The notes beneath the pieces are model-generated. The model saw nothing but the letters and a program-made list of their open reading frames with translations, was not told the DNA's origin and ran no database searches. The translations under genes and the position numbers were made by a program. Positions 55,250 to 64,000 of a stretch of 64,000 bases of DNA are shown piece by piece (position 1 is the stretch's first letter; every line of letters begins with the position of its first letter). Source of the DNA: Clavulina sp. PMI_390 (taxonomy: Eukaryota > Basidiomycota > Agaricomycetes > Cantharellales > Hydnaceae); the NCBI GenBank assembly GCA_015039315.1, contig WIDE01000002.1, forward strand, positions 310,001-374,000, given 5' to 3'.

Positions 55250-58192
55250 ATGGCATTTCATACCAACTGGCCGCGGTATTCTCCCTCGTCCTCGACCGTG
55301 ACCGGACAGTCCTTCCAGTCCGATAACGGTTGGGCTTCTCGACGTCGTGATTCCGACACTCAGTCGTCCAGTTATCCCTCGACAACCCTTACACGCCAGG
55401 ATTCCTCCCCTGCCTCGCAGCGCCACGATAACTCACTCTCAAAGCCGCCTGGATCGTCCCCCACGGGTCCCGTGCCCGAGCAAGTAGTCACAAATAATAG
55501 TGACAATTCAAATTTTCCAACTGCTTCAGGAGCCTCGCCTTCTCCTCACAGCCCAGGAGGCGTTCCAGCCTCGGACGCTAATCTATTTGAGCAAACACTG
55601 ATAGCTTCCAATCGTACACCATCTCTCGGCCCCCGTCAACCACCACAGCCTCTCCTTTCTGCTGCACTCGCAGCTGCCACACCCGCTGAATCTATGTCTT
55701 CCTCTCTGTCCTCTCCCATGTCTTTAATATCCAAGCGACTGCCACAATTCGGCGACGAGGATGGGGAAGTGGCGACTGCCTCATCATCTGTGGCGCCCGG
55801 CGCCTCCAGCTCATCCAAGTGGAAACCCATAGCAAAGGCTAAAACCCCAAAGCCATCGTCATCGAGGCAACCTGCTTCGTCTTCAAGTGCTATCGATGAC
55901 TCGATGGAAATTGATGGCGACAGCCACCCGTCACCTTCAGCCACATCTGGAAAACGCGTAGCAACTGGCCCAAGCGGCGTCTCGTCGACCTCCGACCATC
56001 TGCCATCCAGCTCGTCGCGTCCTCCGCCTCTCGCTTTCGACCAATATGAATACACATCTCGTGGCGAACTCCAGGAAACATACACACATCGCCTTGAGTG
56101 AGTTACGCCACACTACCTGCTCGTCCACGCGACACTCTTCCTCGCCCAGAAATCCCTATTGACAGCCCTCCTCCATTCGTGCTCCCCTTAGACATCTTCA
56201 GAATCTGTTCACATTAGTACAAAGCCGTACCGCCACCGAGGAGGAACGAGACAAACTTTTACGGGAAAAGGAAAGGGCATCACGCCTCGATCCTATGGCC
56301 TCCAATATGCTTGACGACGTGCTCAAGGGTCGCGAAGTTGTCATTCGTCAAATCCAAAGTCAAGTGGATAACCTGCTGCCACATTTGTTAGACACTGCGT
56401 CAAAGAGGGATATACAGGACGTGAGTATTGAAGGCCATCTATCTGTGCCTACCCTATTGGGCGTGCATTGCAGCTTTCAGAGTAACTCCTGGCTGATCCA
56501 ATCTCTCTTATATTGGTCATTCACTGGCTTCCAATCGGACCCTTTTCTGAACTACGCGCCGCGTTATAGTTGGAGAAGTTGCAGCGAACCATTCAGGATC
56601 TGCTACCATGTGATCACGTCGACCCTCAGGCTGAGTTTGCGAGGAGTACGAANNNNNNNNNNNNNNNNNNNNNNNNNNNNNNNNNNNNNNNNNNNNNNNN
56701 NNNNNNNNNNNNNNNNNNNNNNNNNNNNNNNNNNNNNNNNNNNNNNNNNNNNNNNNNNNNNNNNNNNNNNNNNNNNNNNNNNNNNNNNNNNNNNNNNNNN
56801 NNNNNNNNNNNNNNNNNNNNNNNNNNNNNNNNNNNNNNNNNNNNNNNNNNNNNNNNNNNNNNNNNNNNNNNNNNNNNNNNNNNNNNNNNNNNNNNNNNNN
56901 NNNNNNNNNNNNNNNNNNNNNNNNNNNNNNNNNNNNNNNNNNNNNNNNNNNNNNNNNNNNNNNNNNNNNNNNNNNNNNNNNNNNNNNNNNNNNNNNNNNN
57001 NNNNNNNNNNNNNNNNNNNNNNNNNNNNNNNNNNNNNNNNNNNNNNNNNNNNNNNNNNNNNNNNNNNNNNNNNNNNNNNNNNNNNNNNNNNNNNNNNNNN
57101 NNNNNNNNNNNNNNNNNNNNNNNNNNNNNNNNNNNNNNNNNNNNNNNNNNNNNNNNNNNNNNNNNNNNNNNNNNNNNNNNNNNNNNNNNNNNNNNNNNNN
57201 NNNNNNNNNNNNNNNNNNNNNNNNNNNNNNNNNNNNNNNNNNNNNNNNNNNNNNNNNNNNNNNNNNNNNNNNNNNNNNNNNNNNNNNNNNNNNNNNNNNN
57301 NNNNNNNNNNNNNNNNNNNNNNNNNNNNNNNNNNNNNNNNNNNNNNNNNNNNNNNNNNNNNNNNNNNNNNNNNNNNNNNNNNNNNNNNNNNNNNNNNNNN
57401 NNNNNNNNNNNNNNNNNNNNNNNNNNNNNNNNNNNNNNNNNNNNNNNNNNNNNNNNNNNNNNNNNNNNNNNNNNNNNNNNNNNNNNNNNNNNNNNNNNNN
57501 NNNNNNNNNNNNNNNNNNNNNNNNNNNNNNNNNNNNNNNNNNNNNNNNNNNNNNNNNNNNNNNNNNNNNNNNNNNNNNNNNNNNNNNNNNNNNNNNNNNN
57601 NNTTGAATGAGGTAAGCTCTTTTTGTCCTGGCACCTGCTCATATTTCTGGCTCTGACTTTTTGGTTGTGTACTTGTGTGTGATAATAGATGGAAACTCAG
57701 CTTGCTGGATTTACCACCAAGTTAGCCCAAGCTACCACTCACACTGCCCAACAAATGACCCCCCAACCGCCAGAACAAACCCCGGTCTCTGATGCCCTTC
57801 TCAACACTGCTCTCTCCTCACTTGTTGCACCACTTGCCCGTCTTGCTGTCAAAGAAGAGTATAACACCAAAATCCTACCTAGGGTTGAGGAAGAATACGC
57901 AACAAGGATGCAGCAGCGGACAGATGAACTGGTGGGAAGGGTCAAAGGCAGAGCACAGCAGATGCACGGGGTGGCAGACATGTTGTATGGACTGATTCTG
58001 CAACTTGAACAAGGGAGGGAAGAGTCTCCGGGTGAGAATGGTAACAGGGAGAATGTGGGAGAGCATGCTGATATAGCAAAGATTCATCCGATGGCGGATG
58101 CTAGGATGCAGATCCAAGGGTATGCACAAATTTTGCGAACAGCACCAACAGACGTGAATAGAGTTGCCACATTGACGGCGCAGAGCATTTGA
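55250..58192 (+). CDS. Unrecognised Ser/Pro-rich coiled-coil protein, interrupted by the assembly gap
   Basis: I do not recognise this gene. It starts MAFHTNWPRYSPSSSTVTGQ at 55250; an open frame and an acceptor just upstream leave room for one more exon. Exon 1 is about 283 residues of Ser/Pro/Thr-rich low complexity, with a short acidic SSAIDDSMEIDGD and a basic SKWKPIAKAKTPK. It ends FDQYEYTSRGELQETYTHRLE. The next exon turns helical and charged (HLQNLFTLVQSRTATEEERD, VIRQIQSQVDNLLPHLLDTA), then LEKLQRTIQDLLPCDHVDPQ, and runs into 950 unknown bases. After the gap, an exon at 57690-58192 reads METQLAGFTTKLAQATTHTA, then a coiled coil (KILPRVEEEYATRMQQRTDE), ending NRVATLTAQSI. Joining the two sides is an inference from shared strand and helical character; the gap could hide a gene boundary. 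Confidence 0.6.
56653..57602. other. Assembly gap (950 N)
   Basis: Undetermined bases, presumably a scaffold join of estimated size. It lies inside a coding region. Any frame reported across it is meaningless. Confidence 0.99.
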
Positions 58193-59289
58193 TTTGGCTT
58201 GCGTATCCCGGGTGAGGTCTCCCCCTTTAAATGCGAGGTTCATGTGCCTCCGTTCATTGCATTCAGTTTGATGGTGGTGGTAGTGCTGATGGTGGCAGCA
58301 GTAGTTTATCTTGATCACTTATTATTTCCCCTGCTTTATTATATTACTCGCAGCACACACATAGTAGCTCATTATAATAACCATATCTTTGTTGTTTTCT
58401 TGGATACCTCTTTCTCTTGCTGGCTGAACTTCATCCAAAAGAAGGGAGAGAAAGCTCAGTGATGTGTGTTGTGATCGAGGACAAGAAACGACTGAACGAC
58501 TTCGAGGCGCGCCAACGTCTGAATCTCCCCACGTGTTGCGTATCCAGAGTAGTAAAGTAAAATCACCCGCGCAATGACGTGGAGCACACGAATTGGAAAA
58601 CATCTCCACGCTTCACTATCCAGATGTAAGGTTTGTGTTGGGCCTACCGGCACTTGCAAGATTAGGATATGCTCCTGATAGAAATGCGCTAATATATATC
58701 CACCCATTTACCTGGCGTATACGGACGTGCGGATCATTCTCTTCCTTTCGTCCCCTTGAACCGCATGCAGGCGTTTGATCCCAAAACTGGCGAGGCTCGG
58801 AACCCCATTGAACACCCTGATGATCATCCCCGCTGCCAGTTGAGTGTCGTGCCCCTTTCTCTGACGCCGTCGTTCTCTTCGTCCTCTGGCGTGCGTTTGT
58901 TAAGCATCTTCTCGTGGGGCTCCTTACTTTATTCTGTAATCTGGCGCGGGCCGAGTTACCTGGCCTCATGCCGATCTGGAACTCTAAGGCCCTGCACTTC
59001 CTTATTTATCCCGTTCCGAATCCTCCCCTTGGCTTCTTTCCAGTATCATTATCGTTGCTGGATATCAGGCTGACTCTGTCGTTTACTTCACCATTCGCTC
59101 TCGCCTGGCTTTCGTGCGACCTGAACGACCCAAACTTGCGGGCGCTGGTTCTCGCCACCGTTTGGCGCGGGGCCTCTCCTCACTCCTTCGCTGTGGACAC
59201 CTCCCTATCGCCGCCTTCTCGGCTACTCGCTGCCTCTTGTCTCTGCAACAAATAGTTTTGCGCATCCAAGCGACGGCGAAGCCTGGGAT
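58193..59289. other. Intergenic region before the WG-repeat gene
   Basis: 1097 bp between tandem plus-strand genes. Frames of 60-117 codons on both strands show no motif. The region becomes C/T-rich from 58850 on (CTCTTCGTCCTCTGG), suggesting a promoter and long 5' leader. No repeat or RNA gene is evident. Confidence 0.4.
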
Positions 59290-62200
59290 ATGGCATCAGT
59301 CAATTGGCAGCTTGAGGACCGCGTGAGGAGAGAAGGATATCAAGAGGGGTACAAAGTGCGCCAGCGCGATGGTCCCTATTATCGCGGTGAACGAGATGGC
59401 GGTGCCGGCGATAGCTCTTACGACAATGATCACGAGCGAGGTAGGGATAGGAGTAGGGATCGTGACGGCGGCGAGCGCGACCGGGACTCGAGACGGTATG
59501 TGGACACCGCGTTATTTCGTTACTTTAACGATGAACTAATCATAATATTCACCTTCACACTCTTTTCTGTCACTCCCATGTTTGTGGATCTATAGTAGGG
59601 ATTCTGCATGGTCCAACACTTCGTCAAAACGAAGTCCAGAACGCTCTTGGGAGTACGTCATTCCGCTGACCGTGCCTTCTTCCATTTATGAACGCGCCTC
59701 TCTATGTAGTAGATCCCCGGACCGTGGCTATGGCCACCGGTCGCCTACAGGGCCTAGTCGCAATGCAAGACGTGCTTCTCCTAATCCTTCCAAGTATGTC
59801 AACCAATTCGTAACGAGTAAACGGGCGATAGTCATTAACGATGTGTCCTACAGTGATTCTAGTAACTCTGGTCGCGAACGTAAACGTACAAAGTACGCGC
59901 ATATCAAAGCCCTTTCCGTCTACTTCACTGGCTCTCCTTCTCCGCTAACCCAGTTTATCGCCACAGGCCGGCAGCTACGATAGAAGCGTCTCCTCTACAG
60001 CAATCAACCGGATGGGGGCCAGCAAGCCCCGTGGCTTCATCCAGTAATCTGCCAGGCCCAAGCGGTGGTGCTAGTGGAGTGTCTAATGCAGATAGGAATG
60101 TTGAAGCCTCAGTATGGAGGGCGATTACACCCCCGAATTTAGCAAAGACATCAAAGTTCGTCCCATGGAGTTAACTGTGTCATGAGTACTCAATATAACC
60201 TTAATTGTCCCTCATGATCTTTCTGATAATTTGAACGTCTCGCTGCCTGTCCTGCTTTTTCAGTATGGGTGGTTGGGGTGCTGTTGACGATTCATGGGGA
60301 AGCACTACTGCGTGAGCATCCTTCTTTGTCTTTATACCCCAAACCGAACGATCACGCTCAATATTTGCATAAAACAGTACCGGATGGGGCGATGTTTCCA
60401 CTGTGCCCGCAACTACAGGATGGGGTGGGGCATCTCCGCAGGCCACTACCTCATCGCCAGCGACAGGCTGGGGTGCACCACCGGAGGCGCCAAAAATCTC
60501 GTCTTGGGGGGAACCACAGGTGGGAAAGAGTAGCTCAGCAGAGCCACAAGAACCAATATCTGTTGGAAAGGACTCGGTAAGCGTTCAACCTGGCGATGTG
60601 GAGTCCTTGTCTTTCCTTTGTGTTTTTGTTCATGCTATGACCATGATGTTTTGTCCAGGGGTCCGCCAGTCCCCGTCGGGACAGGAAAGATATAAAAGGG
60701 AAAGGGAAAGCCGCCCAGCAGTTTTCCAGTGGCTTTGACCCCACTCCCTTTGATAAGATGTCTTCCCAAGGCTCTCTCATGTCTATCGCGTCTCCTGAGA
60801 CGCTCGACAAGCCCATGGATGACAATGATCATAGCAAGAGCGATCCAATGGATGTTGATCCGGATACCGTCGACGACTTATATGCACCTGCCAGGCCGCC
60901 CAAGCCATCCGCAATACCTCCACCTCCACCATCAGCCCTATTGCCTGCGGAAGCCTCGCCAACCATTTCAGCTTCATCGATCGATCGTTCACGACCGAAA
61001 ACACGTCCAAGAGCTGTCTCTGGAAGTTCAGAGGACCCAGATAGATCACTATTCCACCAGCGTCTCAGGTACAGATATTCTACCTTAGACACCTCCCATC
61101 CTGTTCACCGTCTGGAGGCTCATGACTCTTGTCTCTATAACCATATAGCAAACTCACAAACTTGATTCAAACGCAAGGACGCTCCCTGGACATTCAACAA
61201 ACACTCAACCGAGCTTACAAAGAAAGTAACCCCGCCTTGTCAGGCGATGTTGCAAAGCTTGAAAAAGAACTCGTTGGGAATGCGAAGGCAATTGACACAT
61301 TACTTGAAGCACTTATTGCCAACAAAACTGGCAGTGAGGGAGAAGGCGATTGGCCATTCCGAGACACCAAGAACGTCACGCAGCCCGACGGCTCTTTGCG
61401 CCTTGGAATTATGACGCCATCTCCTGCTGGACTGAAGGAGCTATTGGGCGAGGCCTCGAGCAATGTGCGCTTGATGAACGATAGGCTCCCGAAGATCATC
61501 TCAACAGAGCAAGCTAAGGTGATTCTTGCCGCTCCTCCCCCTGCTCCTCTCACGCTTCCTGCGAGTGGCCGCGCAAGCCCCGTGTCAAAGAAACGGAAGG
61601 TTTCAGGCTCAGCAAAGAAGAGCTCCGCCAAGGGGAAGCAAAAGGATGAAGAACCATCACAGCACCACTCCGACTCGGACAACCCCGACTCACCCCCTCA
61701 GGAACGATTGCAGCGCTTCCATACCTCGGTCATATCCATCGAAGCTCGCGTGCGTGAGATAGAGAACGGCATTCCGCAGTGGTCCGCATCTTCCTTGAAT
61801 GCTCTCGATGCTCGCTTGGCAACGGTGAGCGAGAAACGAAGGGAGGAGGCAAAAATTGTGAAGGAAGAGGAGGAGCGTCAAGTTGAGATGGTGAAGGCTA
61901 TGGAGGCTGTGGTATTGGATGAGAGGCGGGCAGGAGAGACGATGTATGGGATTACCAGTCGAGAGGAGGTCGAAAAGCAGTCAAACGAGTCGATGGTGGA
62001 GTGGGAGGGATTGAAAGGGCGCATGGATGCTGTACGTGCCTTTGGTGTTCTTCACTCCTACCCTCCCTTGGCGCTGACCATGAAGCTACTTTCGCCCGAT
62101 TATCTCACCTCCTGAAATCGCGCAGACCTCGGACAAAGCTGATGATCTCCTCCATGCATTCCGTGCCCTCGCCCAGCAACGGGACGCCGCCCGTTCGCTT

Positions 62201-62554
62201 CCTCCTCAGATCCATTCAGTTGAACAAGGCCCACTCTTCACGCGCCAGGCCGTAGACGCCCTCCGGGAGCAAATCGCCCAAGAGACACGTAACGAGTACT
62301 CGCAACGTCTCGCTGACCGCAACAACTTGTTTGTCGAAGAGACCAGACAAACAAATTCGACGCAAGCGGCGCAGATACTAGCTGCGTTGAAGGATGATGT
62401 GGACTATCTTCGAGACGTGCTTGGATATGTCACCGAGTTTGAGAATGGGGAGAGTGTTGCCAGCGATGGGGTTGGTGGCGATGAACAGATGATGGCTGAC
62501 GCCGCTTATCATGTTGTAGGGGGAGAGCATCACGCCACTTCCGCTGTGGCGTAG
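59290..62554 (+). CDS. WG-repeat protein with RD-rich N-terminus and coiled-coil C-terminus (candidate Argonaute-hook protein)
   Basis: I do not recognise a named family. Ten exons with matching phases give 847 residues: 59290-59495, 59596-59652, 59710-59793, 59854-59892, 59967-60155, 60264-60311, 60378-60576, 60659-61068, 61149-62031, 62126-62554. The N-terminus (MASVNWQLEDRVRREGYQEG) leads into an Arg/Asp/Gly-rich stretch (HERGRDRSRDRDGGERDRD) and Ser/Arg segments. Residues 140-255 contain seven Trp-Gly motifs, with Trp at 145, 196, 203, 211, 223, 239 and 251, in Ser/Thr/Pro/Ala-rich, disordered-looking sequence. A basic patch (RRDRKDIKGKGK), a Pro-rich segment (PSAIPPPPPSALLP) and an acidic PMDVDPDTVDDLY follow. 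The C-terminal half is helical: NLIQTQGRSLDIQQTLNRAY, a nuclear-localisation-like KKRKVSGSAKK, and long coiled coils ending with QETRNEYSQRLADRNNLFVE. WG/GW clusters of this kind bind Argonaute pockets in other eukaryotes; that role is inferred here. Confidence 0.85.
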
Positions 62555-62721
62555 AAGATAGGGCCTAGTAGAGGTTCTCTCTCTGGCTCAACCTGTACTA
62601 AATTCTTGTTTTCTAGCCACGCTAGGTCATTCAGTAGCTCTTATCACTTTCATGCGCGCCGCCGCGAATGTAATAATTATTGCTATAATGATATCTTGTA
62701 CTCTCCAATATGGTGAGTTGG

Positions 62722-63670
62722 TCATACGAGCCACCCTTGACACTCGCCGCGGCCTCTGTCGGCGAGAATATTCGGCCATTGGACGATGAACCTGCAGTTG
62801 TGCGTTTCAATTTTATGTTAGGGCCTCTTGGCTGAATTCAAAGCGAAGAGCGGGGGGAGAAACACATACTTGTTGACGACTGGTTGGAGCAGCTTGGCAG
62901 AGAGGGACAGTGACTTGACACGCGCAAACGACTCGACGTAGATTATTCGGGGAGCCGGAAGACCTAGGATCTGAGATGGCCACATGTTAGGCATTGGAGC
63001 TCTGTCTTGCTTGCGAGATGAGTACAATGGCAGATACCCACTCGACTGAGATAGGCCGCCAAACACACAGCGACGCAAGTGCCAGGGCCATTCAAGATGA
63101 CGACTTCCGCGAAGGGCCTTCCTTTCAACGCAGGCTTGAATGTCAATTCGTTGAACGAGACCACGAGAGACTTGAGGAATGTGGGAGGAGTGCTGATGAA
63201 CGATTGGTGCACTCGGCGTGCTCGAGGTAGCGTGATAATGCGGAATGAGTCATTTGAGGACTATATCAGTAGCGTAGGATTTAAGTCAGACAGTGTATTG
63301 GTAAGGTTTGGTTCTATAAATAAGCTCACATTGTGCGACCGCTCAAGAGCTGTTGCCTTTTCTGCACTAAGAATGTCACCCTCACTAACGATATATGTGC
63401 GAGGGGTATAGCGCGAAAAGTCTAAAGTATCCAGGAGCATCAAGGCTTCGCTTGTATGACCACCTAATATTTCGTGCAGGTGAATCAGACTTTGGGTGAC
63501 ATCAACGTGGCGACGCTGAGGGGAAGCACACCAGAGCCTAAGAAGACTGCGAGACCGCATGTTGCATTAGGTGATTTCTTCCGAGATGGGGGGATTGGTC
63601 TAATGACAACAGCATATGCGCGCGTTGCAAGAAGCAGTGCACAGAGAACGAGGGCCCACAGCCAGAGCAT
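62722..63670 (-). CDS. ALG14: ALG14, membrane anchor subunit of the UDP-GlcNAc transferase of N-glycosylation
   Basis: With Alg13 it adds the second GlcNAc to dolichol-PP-GlcNAc on the cytosolic face of the ER; Alg14 is the membrane-anchored, acceptor-binding half. It starts MLWLWALVLCALLLATRAYA at 63670, an N-terminal anchor. The first exon ends in AVFLGSG and joins GGHTSEALMLLDTLDFSRYT, giving the family GSGGHTxE motif. Then come RTYIVSEGDILSAEKA, ARRVHQSFISTPPTFLKSLV, VVILNGPGTCVAVCLAAYLS, and PAPRIIYVESFARVKSLSLS continuing to AKLLQPVVNK. The last exon is FIVQWPNILADRGRGECQGW ending LV, with the stop at 62722-62724. The VESFARVKSLSLS and FxVQWP blocks are diagnostic. About 230 residues. 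It is convergent with the WG-repeat gene (167 bp) and divergent from the next gene (141 bp). Confidence 0.94.
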
Positions 63671-63811
63671 GTTTGTTCAAGTTTGGATCGGTGACGCGGA
63701 TTGCGGCGGTCGGAGCCGAACAAACCAACAGATCTGCCAAGAGGTAGCTCCACACCGACCCAGCCTGTGCCACACCCTCCAACGTCATGGCCTGCTCTCT
63801 CAACCACCATC

Positions 63812-64000
63812 ATGGCAGGACGATCTCGCTCGAATCCTCAACCCAAGCCTAGCTCTCCCTCTCCCTCATGCGAATGTCACTGTCCGCACAACCAGAGCAA
63901 AACGCTCATCCTCTGTTTCGATGGCACCAAGGATCGGTACAATGACAAAATCTCGAATATCGCACGACTTGTGTCGCTGTTTGAAAAGAATGACCCCGAT
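63812..64000 (+). CDS. DUF2235 (alpha/beta-hydrolase-like) protein, 5' end only
   Basis: It starts MAGRSRSNPQPKPSSPSPSC at 63812 and is cut by the window end after 63 codons. After a Ser/Pro-rich leader with a small Cys/His cluster (CECHCPHNQ), the sequence KTLILCFDGTKDRYNDKISN followed by IARLVSLFEKND is the typical opening of the DUF2235 domain (uncharacterised alpha/beta hydrolase, related to bacterial Tle1-type phospholipases), which is abundant in mushroom genomes. The conserved FDGT sits right after the first beta strand. Catalytic residues lie outside the window, so activity cannot be judged. Confidence 0.8.
   Translation, partial: MAGRSRSNPQPKPSSPSPSCECHCPHNQSKTLILCFDGTKDRYNDKISNIARLVSLFEKNDPD

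Noticed and set aside
56295..57656. Long open frames through the N block on both strands
   Set aside because: They consist of undetermined bases translated as X; only the flanking exons carry information.

Overview
The window is a piece of a fungal nuclear genome, most likely a mushroom-type basidiomycete (Agaricomycetes). The evidence is: genes cut by many introns of about 50-70 nt with GT..AG borders; single, non-operonic genes on both strands; recognisable fungal proteins (Prm1, Lsb5, Nte1, a Bot1/mS45-type mitoribosomal protein, an F-box protein of the type expanded in mushrooms); and a DNMT5-type DNA methyltransferase. I saw no tRNA, rRNA, CRISPR array or intact transposon. One assembly gap (N run) lies at 56653-57602.

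Layout, left to right. 0-6 kb: UTP11 (partial, minus) and a UBE2O-type giant E2/E3 ubiquitin ligase (plus). 6-9 kb: an MFS sugar transporter (minus). 9-11 kb: a long intergenic region ending in a 235-bp tandem duplication directly before DNMT5. 11-18 kb: DNMT5, a fused cytosine methyltransferase/SNF2/RING protein of 2162 residues in my reconstruction. 18-28 kb: housekeeping genes LSB5, mitochondrial seryl-tRNA synthetase, an RFC clamp-loader subunit, RanGAP (RNA1) and mS45. 28-36 kb: the phospholipase NTE1 and a metal-dependent amidohydrolase. 37-41 kb: an F-box protein and a small secreted protein. 42-46 kb: the cell-fusion protein PRM1. 46-55 kb: a bHLH regulator, CCT7, a FHIT-type HIT hydrolase and transketolase. 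55-64 kb: an unrecognised coiled-coil protein broken by the gap, an unrecognised protein with seven WG motifs, ALG14, and the 5' end of a DUF2235 protein.

Most neighbours are functionally unrelated. Several gene pairs are divergent with very short shared promoters (RFC/seryl-tRNA synthetase, bHLH/CCT7, ALG14/DUF2235). The two most interesting genes are DNMT5, which carries a PCNA-binding-like motif at its N-terminus and a SUMO-interaction-like motif inside the ATPase, and the WG-repeat protein at 59290-62554, whose tryptophan spacing resembles Argonaute-binding hooks. For UBE2O, DNMT5, the seryl-tRNA synthetase and the WG protein I followed every exon by hand, and the total coding length is a multiple of three in each. 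For the other genes, the outer limits and the main exons are what I can support.
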